This document shows, piece after piece, positions 57,600-64,000 of a stretch of 64,000 nt of DNA. Position 1 is the stretch's first letter. Each line of letters opens with the position of its first letter. This DNA is from Thermanaeromonas toyohensis ToBE. GTDB taxonomy: Bacteria; Bacillota; DSM-521; Neomoorellales; Neomoorellaceae. The stretch spans positions 1,507,587-1,571,586 of the forward strand of contig NZ_LT838272.1 in NCBI RefSeq assembly GCF_900176005.1, in the 5' to 3' direction. The translations under genes were made by a program, and so were the position numbers. The notes under the pieces are model-generated. The model ran no database searches, was not told the DNA's origin, and saw only the letters and a list, made by a program, of their open reading frames with translations.

Positions 57600-59345
57600 G
57601 TGGTGGCTTATATTGCGCCGTTTCAGTTTACAGGGTTGGCCTCTGGGTTCGACTGGAAGGCGGTAGTCGACCGCCTGATGGAGATCGAGCGGCGTCCCGT
57701 AGATTTGCTGAGGATGAGGCAAAAAGCTTTTGAGGACAAGCTCTTTGCCTGGCAGAGTATAGCTAGCGTGCTAGGCGACCTGAAAGCAAAACTGGAAGAG
57801 CTCGGAGTCCCTGACGCGTTCTACCGGTTAGCGGCTGTTTCTTCTGATCCTGCTGTGCTGTCCGCGTCTGCCGGGTCGGGTGCCACCGCTGGGGTCCATA
57901 CCGTCGAGGTAAGGGCCCTGGCGCTGAACCAGACAGTTGCGTCGGATTCGCAGCCCGATGGTTCTCTGGGGCTTTCGGGTACCTTCGAAGTCAATGGCCG
58001 GCAGGTAGAAGTAACATCAGCCGACACGCTGGCGGACATAGCGGACAAAATCAACCGTGCCAATGCGGGTGTAGTCGCCTGGGTTGTGGACGGCCGCCTG
58101 GTGGTCAGGAGCCTCACACCGGGCACAGCGGGTGCTCTGAGCATGCGCGACGTGTCGGGGACCGTACTCCAGACCTTAGGAGTGCTCGGTTCGGGCAACC
58201 TGGCTTTCAGGGCTTCGTACCTGAAGAGTGTGGCGCCGGACCCTTTGTATCCGGACGGAGGCGGAGAGTTTACTGATGGCCTGGAAGGCACGGACATTAC
58301 GGACGGCCTGAGTTTCGGATATTCGGGAACCGACCTGGGGGTGCCCGGTGGCGGTCCGGCTACTGTAGAGGTTACCGTTGACCTTGGCCAGGTGGCGAAC
58401 CTGACTGGGGTAAAGTTGGTCTCGGGAGGGGGTCCGAACTCGAGTTACTGTGCTGATTCTCTGGAGGTACTGACAAGCACAGATGGAGTTAATTTTGTGT
58501 CGCAGGGGAGCGTTTCGGGAGCGAACGCACGCCAGCTAACTTTGGCTTTTACGACCCAAGCGCGGTACGTGAAGTTCCGGATCACCAAGAACTTTGCCCC
58601 GGCAGATCAGCCTGGCGACTGGTTGTTCTTGGACGAGGGTTACGTCTACGGTACGGGATTTAAAAACCTCCTGCAGCCCGCCCAGGACGCTTCCGTGGTG
58701 GTGGACGGGATAGATGTGAAGCGGGGTTCTAATGTGATCAGCGATGCGGTTCCGGGCGTTACTCTGTCTCTGAAAGGGACTGGCTCAGCTACGGTGACGG
58801 TCCAACCTGACGTGCAGGCCGTAGCGGGAGAAATAGAAGCGGTGATCAAGGCTTATAACGCAGTTCTTGATAGGTTGGGGACGGTACTGGCGAAGGGGGC
58901 CGTGCTTCAGGGGGACACCTCAGCGGTAGGTATACAGGTAGCCCTGCGGAGGCTGGTCTCAGGGTACGCCGATAAACTGAGGGAGCTGGGCATTGCTTCT
59001 GCGCTGGATGGCAAGCTATCCGTTGACGCAGGAAAGCTGGCCGATGCGTTGCAGCGTGATCCTGCTGCCGTCCGCGCCGTGTTTTTCAACAGCGAGCGTA
59101 CGGGCCTGGGCGACAGGCTTTTGGCCATGCTTGGTGGATGGATTGGCATAACAGGCAGCATCCAGTCTACTGAAAGCAGCCTCAACAGGACGATAAGTTC
59201 CATCCGTGAGCAAATTGAAACCCTTGAGCGGCGGTTGGAGGTTCGGCGTCAGGTTTTGACGGCACGGTTCCTTGAGATGGAGCGTGCGCTTACTTTGTTA
59301 CAGTCCCAGGTCGCTGACCTGAGCCGCCTGGCGGTACAGCAGTAA
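57600..59345 (+). CDS. fliD: Flagellar cap protein FliD with inserted F5/8-type-C-like domain
   Basis: 581 aa filament cap. N-terminal FliD signature (FTGLASGFDWKAVVDRLMEI, AWQSIASVLGDLKAKLEELG) and C-terminal coiled region (GSIQSTESSLNRTISSIREQ; RRLEVRRQVLTARFLEMERA). Residues about 225-350 form a separate module: VEVTVDLGQVANLTGVKLVS, SLEVLTSTDGVNFVSQGSV and ARYVKFRITKNFAP..DWLFLDEGYVY, which reads as a discoidin/F5-8 type C carbohydrate-binding fold. A cap-surface domain of this kind could bind a glycan or host/mineral surface (inference). GTG 57600. Confidence 0.88.
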   Translation: MVAYIAPFQFTGLASGFDWKAVVDRLMEIERRPVDLLRMRQKAFEDKLFAWQSIASVLGDLKAKLEELGVPDAFYRLAAVSSDPAVLSASAGSGATAGVHTVEVRALALNQTVASDSQPDGSLGLSGTFEVNGRQVEVTSADTLADIADKINRANAGVVAWVVDGRLVVRSLTPGTAGALSMRDVSGTVLQTLGVLGSGNLAFRASYLKSVAPDPLYPDGGGEFTDGLEGTDITDGLSFGYSGTDLGVPGGGPATVEVTVDLGQVANLTGVKLVSGGGPNSSYCADSLEVLTSTDGVNFVSQGSVSGANARQLTLAFTTQARYVKFRITKNFAPADQPGDWLFLDEGYVYGTGFKNLLQPAQDASVVVDGIDVKRGSNVISDAVPGVTLSLKGTGSATVTVQPDVQAVAGEIEAVIKAYNAVLDRLGTVLAKGAVLQGDTSAVGIQVALRRLVSGYADKLRELGIASALDGKLSVDAGKLADALQRDPAAVRAVFFNSERTGLGDRLLAMLGGWIGITGSIQSTESSLNRTISSIREQIETLERRLEVRRQVLTARFLEMERALTLLQSQVADLSRLAVQQ

Positions 59346-59387
59346 ACACAGAATAGTGTTATTTTAGTTCTGCGGGAGGGAGCCATT

Positions 59388-59807
59388 TTGGAGCAGCAAG
59401 TTTTCGACTACCTGGAGAACAAGATACAGACTGCTTCACCGGGCAAGCTGCTGCTTATAGCGTACGAAGGAGCATTGCGGTTGCTTGGGCAGGCCGAACG
59501 GGCGTTGCGGGAGGGCAATTACCCCGCGGCAGTCCGTTCTTCGGTGCGAGTCCAGCAGCTCATGGCCGAATTAACCAAAGCACTTGACCCGACGGTAGCC
59601 CCAGACCTGGTGGAAAATCTAGAAAAGCTTTACGACTGGGTTTCCCGGGAAACCGCGGACGCCGTCAGTAAGCAACAGCCAGAGAGACTGGAAGGACCGA
59701 AGAAGGTAGTGGAGGAGCTGTATTCGGCGTGGCGGGAAGCGGTGCTGAAGGCAGAATCGTGCAGCTCAGCCGGCTCATCAAAGAGGCCGTCGAGCGTGGC
59801 GAGATAA
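59388..59807 (+). CDS. fliS: Flagellin chaperone FliS
   Basis: 139 aa helical secretion chaperone. VFDYLENKIQTASPGKLLLI, AYEGALRLLGQAERALREGN and a helix with LVENLEKLYDWVSRETADAV match FliS. TTG 59388 after GGGAGGGAG. It binds the flagellin C-terminus until export. Its 3' end overlaps the next short gene. Confidence 0.92.
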   Translation: MEQQVFDYLENKIQTASPGKLLLIAYEGALRLLGQAERALREGNYPAAVRSSVRVQQLMAELTKALDPTVAPDLVENLEKLYDWVSRETADAVSKQQPERLEGPKKVVEELYSAWREAVLKAESCSSAGSSKRPSSVAR

Positions 59808-60046
59808 GACAAGCGATAGAGCTTCTTGAGGAGCGCCGTCGTGAGATAGCGGCGCTACCTCCCGATCCTTCGGAGGCGGCCGCGGCAGTGGCGGTGGACC
59901 GGGAGACCGAACGGGTGCTCCGGCAGGCTCTGGAGGAAGTGTGCCGGGAGCTTGTGCACTCGCGGGAAGTGCTGGAAAAGGTAGAGGTACTGCTGGGGAC
60001 GCTCTCCGTTTCCGAAGGGAGGGGAGACGTTGGTTATTTTTGCTGA
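59759..60046 (+). CDS. Short helical protein after fliS, FliT-like position
   Basis: About 95 aa from GTG 59759 (GTG 59729 also open). All-helical: LSRLIKEAVERGEIRQAIEL, LEERRREIAAL, EVCRELVHSREVLEKVEVLL. The size, helicity and place right after fliS match FliT-type chaperones of FliD, which are too divergent to prove by eye. Ends just before rmlA. Confidence 0.5.
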   Translation: MQLSRLIKEAVERGEIRQAIELLEERRREIAALPPDPSEAAAAVAVDRETERVLRQALEEVCRELVHSREVLEKVEVLLGTLSVSEGRGDVGYFC

Positions 60047-60076
60047 GGTTTGCAGAAGTTAGAGGAGGTGCAGGGT

Positions 60077-61144
60077 GTGAAGGGGCTTATTCTGGCCGGT
60101 GGCAGGGGCACGCGGTTGCGGCCGTTGTCGTATACGACGGCGAAGCAGCTGATACCCGTGGCCAACCGGCCTATCCTCTTTTACGTGATGGACGCTATTG
60201 TGAACGCCGGCATTACGGAAATCGGTGTGGTCGTCTCTCCCGAGACCGGTGACGCTGTGCGGCGCGCACTGGCCGACGGTGCTCCCTGGGGGGCAAAGCT
60301 GACTTTCATCCAGCAGGATTATCCGGGAGGTCTCGCGCATGCCGTCCGCGTGGCCCGCACTTTCCTGGGAGACGAGCCTTTTCTCATGTACCTGGGGGAC
60401 AACCTCATTCAGGGCGGTGTGCGGGAGCTGGTTGAGGCGGGGCGGTCAGGACCCCAGGATGCCCTGATACTGCTTAAAGAAGTTAGTGATCCCCGGGCGT
60501 TCGGTGTGGCTGTTTTAGACGAAGAGGGGCGCGTGGTGCGATTGGTGGAAAAGCCGGAAGAGCCCCCGAGCAGGCTAGCGCTGGTAGGCGTTTATGTCTT
60601 CACGTCGGCCGTTCACCGGGCTATAGAGCGGATCCGGCCGTCGTGGCGGGGCGAGCTGGAAATAACAGACGCCATCCAGGAGCTCATTTACATGGGTTGC
60701 CGGGTAGAGGCCCGCCTTCTGGACGGCTGGTGGTTGGACACCGGGAAAAAGGACGACCTGCTGGAGGCCAACAGGGTGGTTCTGGACGAGTACGCGCGTA
60801 CGCGCGTAGAAGGAACCGTGGACGGGTCCAGCCGGATTATCGGACGGGTAGAAATCGGTCCCGGAAGCCAGGTAATTAACAGCGTTATCCGGGGGCCGGT
60901 GATTGTCGGGACCCAGGTGACGGTCTTGGACTCCTTTGTTGGGCCCTATACGGCCATAGGTGACCGTGCCGTGCTGAAAGGCGTGAGCATTGAGCATTCA
61001 GTAGTGCTGGACGGGTGTCATCTTGAACGAGTGGAGCACATCGAGGACAGCGTGCTGGGCTGTAACGCGCGGGTCTTGGGCGGTGTTTCCAGCCGGCGGG
61101 CCCTGAGGCTGTTTTTGGGAGATGACAGTGAGGTGATTTTATAA
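60077..61144 (+). CDS. rmlA: Glucose-1-phosphate thymidylyltransferase, long RmlA-like form
   Basis: 355-aa nucleotidyltransferase making dTDP-glucose, the first step to dTDP-L-rhamnose. [20 protein letters not shown] with [18 protein letters not shown] is the substrate loop; the metal-binding Asp is in [11 protein letters not shown] and [20 protein letters not shown] lies further on. The C-terminus is a left-handed beta-helix ([20 protein letters not shown]). GTG 60077 has AGAGGAGGTG at 60061-60070. The long form is typical of StrD/RmlA3-type enzymes. Confidence 0.9.
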   Translation: MKGLILAGGRGTRLRPLSYTTAKQLIPVANRPILFYVMDAIVNAGITEIGVVVSPETGDAVRRALADGAPWGAKLTFIQQDYPGGLAHAVRVARTFLGDEPFLMYLGDNLIQGGVRELVEAGRSGPQDALILLKEVSDPRAFGVAVLDEEGRVVRLVEKPEEPPSRLALVGVYVFTSAVHRAIERIRPSWRGELEITDAIQELIYMGCRVEARLLDGWWLDTGKKDDLLEANRVVLDEYARTRVEGTVDGSSRIIGRVEIGPGSQVINSVIRGPVIVGTQVTVLDSFVGPYTAIGDRAVLKGVSIEHSVVLDGCHLERVEHIEDSVLGCNARVLGGVSSRRALRLFLGDDSEVIL

Positions 61145-61147
61145 GTA

Positions 61148-61630
61148 ATGAGTAATGAATTTGTGCATGGCGAAATAGATGGTGTCGTGGTAAAAAGTCT
61201 GACCAAGCACGTAGACGAACGTGGCTGGCTCTGCGAGCTCTTCCGGCAAGACGAACTCCCCCGGGAGGTTCACCCCGTGATGAGCTACGTTTCTCTCACG
61301 TTGCCGGGGGTAGTGCGCGGCCCGCATGCTCACCAGCAGCAGTGGGACTACTTCTGTTTCGTAGGGCCTTCCAACTTTAAAGTGTACCTGTGGGACAACC
61401 GGCCTGGGTCTGCCACCTTCGGCCGCATGATGGTGCTTTACGCCGGTGAAGACGCTCCGAAGGCGGTGGTCGTGCCGCCGGGCGTGGTGCACGCTTACAA
61501 GAACGTGGGCTGGCGGCCGGGGCTGGTCTTCAACGCCCCGAACCGGCTTTACGCCGGGTGGGGCCGGAGCGAACCGGTAGACGAAATCCGCTGGGAGGAA
61601 GACCCGGACAGCGTTTTCAGGGTGGATTGA
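61148..61630 (+). CDS. rmlC: RmlC-like sugar epimerase (short cupin form)
   Basis: 160-aa cupin. VVRGPHAHQQQWDYFCFVGP and PKAVVVPPGVVHAYKNVG mark the RmlC-type fold; SATFGRMMVLYAG lies between. Expected to epimerise C3/C5 of dTDP-4-keto-6-deoxyglucose. Shorter than classical RmlC (about 180 aa), so it belongs to the short RmlC-like group and exact activity is less certain. Lies 3 bp after rmlA. Confidence 0.8.
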   Translation: MSNEFVHGEIDGVVVKSLTKHVDERGWLCELFRQDELPREVHPVMSYVSLTLPGVVRGPHAHQQQWDYFCFVGPSNFKVYLWDNRPGSATFGRMMVLYAGEDAPKAVVVPPGVVHAYKNVGWRPGLVFNAPNRLYAGWGRSEPVDEIRWEEDPDSVFRVD

Positions 61631-61632
61631 CT

Positions 61633-62484
61633 GTGCGGTACCTCATCTTGGGTGCTGGGGGACAGCTCGGCCGTGCCTTCCGGCAATTTTTAGAACAACA
61701 GGGGTACGAAGTAGTCGCTTGCGGGCGCGCTGAGGTGGACGTGAGTTCTCCGGGGGCGTTGCGGAGGGTGTTTTCTGCCACCCGGCCCGACGTGGTGATC
61801 AACTGCGCTGCGTACAACCACGTGGACCTTGCCGAGCGGGAGTGGGAGCAGGCGCTTTCGGTTAACGGCACCGCCGTGAAAAACCTCGCGTTGCTGACCC
61901 GGGAACACGGTGCTGTGCTGGTGCACTACAGCACGGACTACGTCTTCGACGGCGAGAAGGGGGCCCCGTACATGATTTCCGACCTTCCGCGGCCCCTTTC
62001 GCGGTACGGTAAAAGCAAGCTCATAGGTGAAGAGTTCTTACGAGCCCTGGGGGACCGGTACTACCTTATCCGCACCAGCTGGGTTTTCGGCCCGGGGAAA
62101 GAAAACTTTATTACCAAGGTTCTGGCATGGGCGGGGCAAAGGGAAGAACTGCGCATTGTGACCGACCAGGTGTCCTGCCCTACTTACACCCGGGACCTGG
62201 TGGAAGGCACGCTGAGGTTGTTGGCCACCGGGCGCTACGGTGTGTACCACTTGACCAACACCGGCTACTGCAGCCGTTACGAGTGGGCCCGGTACATCCT
62301 TGAGAGGGTCGGCTGGCGGGGCAGGCTCGTGCCCGCAAGGAGCGCAGACTTCGGGCTCCCCGCACCGCGCCCGCACTTTTCGGCGCTCGACAACTCGCCC
62401 CTGCCGGAATTGCTGAACTGGGAAATGCCGCCGTGGCAGGACGCAACCAGGAGGTTCCTGGCGGAATTGGGGTTTGCGGAGTAG
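61633..62484 (+). CDS. rmlD: dTDP-4-dehydrorhamnose reductase RmlD
   Basis: 283-aa SDR. Nucleotide motif YLILGAGGQLGRAFRQFLEQ, PDVVINCAAYNHVDLAERE, VHYSTDYVFDGEKGAPYM, the catalytic YGKSK in RYGKSKLIGEEFLRAL, and TSWVFGPGKENFI. Makes dTDP-L-rhamnose in the last step. GTG 61633 immediately follows rmlC. Ends in a strong terminator whose stem includes the stop codon. Confidence 0.92.
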   Translation: MRYLILGAGGQLGRAFRQFLEQQGYEVVACGRAEVDVSSPGALRRVFSATRPDVVINCAAYNHVDLAEREWEQALSVNGTAVKNLALLTREHGAVLVHYSTDYVFDGEKGAPYMISDLPRPLSRYGKSKLIGEEFLRALGDRYYLIRTSWVFGPGKENFITKVLAWAGQREELRIVTDQVSCPTYTRDLVEGTLRLLATGRYGVYHLTNTGYCSRYEWARYILERVGWRGRLVPARSADFGLPAPRPHFSALDNSPLPELLNWEMPPWQDATRRFLAELGFAE

Positions 62485-62522
62485 CGGGGCCCCACCCTTG
62501 AAAGGTGTGGGGCCCCGCTCTC
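62483..62522 (+). terminator. Terminator after rmlD
   Basis: 13-bp perfect stem AGCGGGGCCCCAC (62483-62495) with GTGGGGCCCCGCT (62507-62519), short loop, then CTCTCTTAT. It lies inside the rml-fli run, before rmlB. Confidence 0.8.
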
Positions 62523-62672
62523 TTATGTGGGGGTGGCCGCTGGGTCCGTCCGCTGTGGCGAAGTGGCCTCAGCGGCGCGCTCTTTGCGGTTTGGTGCGTT
62601 CGTTCTCGAGTTGCGGGTGCATCTCGGGTTTTCCGACGGCATGGAAGACATTTTCGGAGAAAGGAGGGAGCG

Positions 62673-63722
62673 GTGTCCTACCCTCGGCATCCAAAAGCAT
62701 GGGCAGGGGCACCGCGCGGGCTAGTGAAACTGCTTGTTACCGGTGGTGCAGGCTTCATTGGGAGTACGTTTGTCCGCATGGCCGTTGCGCGCGGTTACGG
62801 GGTGGTCGTGCTGGATAAGCTGACGTATGCCGGGGACACGGAGCGGCTTCAGGGCACCGGTGTTCCTTTCTATAGGGGTGACGTGAAAAACCGGGAACTC
62901 GTCGAGGCTGTTCTGGAGCACGAGAGGGTGGATGCCATTGTCCACTTCGCCGCGGAGACGCACGTGGACCGCAGTATACTGGACGCGTTCCCTTTTGTCG
63001 AGACCAATGTGGGGGGCACGCAGGTGCTGCTCGATGCGGCCCGCACGAGGGGAATAGGGAAGTTCGTTTACGTGTCTACCGATGAAGTTTACGGGGAACT
63101 AGGGCGGGACGGAATGTTCACGGAAGAAAGCCCCATGCGGCCCAATTCCCCTTACGCAGCCTCCAAGGCGGCCGCTGATATGCTGGCCCTGGCGTATCAC
63201 CGCACATACGGCGTGCCCGTTTGCGTGGTGAGGCCGTGCAACAATTACGGTCCGTGGCAGTACCCGGAGAAGCTCATTCCGGTGGTGATTTACAAGGCGC
63301 TGGCGGGGCAGCCGGTCCCCGTGTACGGCAAAGGGGAAAACGTGAGGGAGTGGCTGTACGTGGAGGACTGCTGTACGGGGATTCTGGCGGTGCTCGAGAA
63401 GGGGCGGCCAGGTACGGCGTACAATCTGGGCAGTGGGGAGGAAAGGACCAACCTGGAGGTAGTGCGGAGTATCTTGGGGTTATTAGGTAAAGACAGCGGG
63501 TTGATAAAGTTTGTAAAGGACCGTCCGGGGCACGATTTCCGCTACCGGGTGGACTTCTCGCGCGCGGTACGCGAGCTGGGTTTCAGACCGCGGGTGGCTT
63601 TTCCGTGCGGCCTGGAACTCACCGTGCGTTGGTATCTGGAGAACCGGAAGTGGCTTTTTGAAAAGGCGCGCCAGCTCGAAGCCCTGTGGAGTAGCGTGTA
63701 CCGGGAGGGTGCCGCGTGCTGA
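62673..63722 (+). CDS. rmlB: dTDP-glucose 4,6-dehydratase RmlB
   Basis: 349-aa SDR. KLLVTGGAGFIGSTFVRMAV, YVSTDEVYGELG with the Thr-Asp-Glu of the active site, the catalytic YAASKAAAD and NNYGPWQYPEKLIPVV. It catalyses the 4,6-dehydration of dTDP-glucose. GTG 62673 has AAAGGAGGGAG (62660-62670) upstream and gives a 17-residue extension before the usual 'MKLLVTG' start (GTG 62724); both are possible. Separated from rmlD by a terminator, overlaps fliP by 7 bp, so it is tied to the flagellar export genes. Confidence 0.92.
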   Translation: MSYPRHPKAWAGAPRGLVKLLVTGGAGFIGSTFVRMAVARGYGVVVLDKLTYAGDTERLQGTGVPFYRGDVKNRELVEAVLEHERVDAIVHFAAETHVDRSILDAFPFVETNVGGTQVLLDAARTRGIGKFVYVSTDEVYGELGRDGMFTEESPMRPNSPYAASKAAADMLALAYHRTYGVPVCVVRPCNNYGPWQYPEKLIPVVIYKALAGQPVPVYGKGENVREWLYVEDCCTGILAVLEKGRPGTAYNLGSGEERTNLEVVRSILGLLGKDSGLIKFVKDRPGHDFRYRVDFSRAVRELGFRPRVAFPCGLELTVRWYLENRKWLFEKARQLEALWSSVYREGAAC

Positions 63723-64000
63723 GGCGGAAAAGAACATGGGTCCTTATGGCGGTTGCCGCGGCCGCAGCAGTGGCCTTTGCGGCGCCGGCGATGGCGGCCG
63801 AAAGCCTCAGGATACCAGACGACCTGGCATCCCCGCGCGGATTTTTGTACGTGACCGGTGTGCTGACGGCGCTGGCGATGGTCCCGCTGATCCTGGTGTC
63901 GCTAAGCTCCTTTACGCGGATAGTGGTGGTGCTGTCCTTTTTGCGGAACGCCGTCGCGACCCCGCAGATACCGCCCAACCCGGTAATCATCGCGCTGGCC
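63716..64000 (+). CDS. fliP: Flagellar export gate protein FliP (N-terminal part, runs off the right edge)
   Basis: 95 residues visible. Signal-like hydrophobic start (WVLMAVAAAAAVAFAAPAMA), then LTALAMVPLILVSLSSFTRI and VVVLSFLRNAVATPQIPPNP, the FliP signature 'SFTRI.VVLSFLRNALGTQQ.PPN'. Part of the export gate with FliQ and FliR. GTG 63716 overlaps the rmlB stop. Confidence 0.92.
   Translation, partial: MLRRKRTWVLMAVAAAAAVAFAAPAMAAESLRIPDDLASPRGFLYVTGVLTALAMVPLILVSLSSFTRIVVVLSFLRNAVATPQIPPNPVIIALA

Overview
The window reads as chromosome of a GC-rich, Gram-positive-type anaerobe of the Firmicutes, close to the Peptococcaceae/Thermoanaerobacteria type. The reasons are an S-layer-homology protein, Tad pilus clusters with no outer-membrane secretin (CpaC), the flagellar operon protein of the YvyF family at the head of the flagellar cluster, strong AAGGAGG ribosome binding sites and frequent GTG/TTG starts. 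Species cannot be named from the sequence alone. Every gene except one IS607-type element is on the + strand.

Layout. (1) 1-696: the 3' part of an IscB-family RNA-guided nuclease entering from the left edge. (2) 717-10640: Tad pilus cluster A (tadE, a cysteine-rich TadG-like protein, cpaB, cpaE/tadZ, tadA, tadB, an SLH protein, a large secreted protein, tadC, and a Flp pilin too short for most gene callers). (3) 10694-13567: an IS607-type element on the minus strand (serine recombinase plus TnpB) and its non-coding flanks. (4) 13568-20511: Tad cluster B (small membrane protein, cpaA-type peptidase, a prepilin peptidase split into two genes, second cpaB, tadA, tadB and tadC copies, two pilin-like proteins and two TadE/G-like pseudopilins). 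(5) 20586-24475: four genes for membrane-linked glycosylation (GT-C protein, dolichyl-phosphate-sugar-synthase-like GT2, methyltransferase, PIG-V-like mannosyltransferase). (6) 24529-37871: a lower-GC block of secreted modular proteins (RCC1 propeller plus Big_2, FN3/Ig mosaics, a second propeller, a coiled-coil protein). Four of them end in the same C-terminal domain of about 90 residues. Decayed gene copies lie between them. (7) 37998-64000: a long flagellar operon (yvyF, flgBC, fliEFGHIJK, flgDE, motAB, fliY-like, fliO, flgF, flgG, a transglycosylase, flgKL, fliD, fliS, a fliT-like gene, fliP) that also carries a TPR glycosyltransferase and the four dTDP-rhamnose genes rmlACDB just before fliP.

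How the parts may work together (inference): prepilin peptidases process Flp and pseudopilins, TadA/B/C assemble them, and CpaE and CpaB position and shape the machine. The SLH protein, the glycosyltransferases and the secreted modular proteins look like surface components made next to the pilus, possibly pilus-associated adhesins. The flagellar operon builds the rod, hook and cap, with sugar-nucleotide supply built into the same transcription unit, which suggests glycosylated flagellin or surface glycan.

I saw no rRNA, tRNA or CRISPR array. Starts were chosen by Shine-Dalgarno spacing and family N-termini. Function calls are by recognition of motifs, without any database search.
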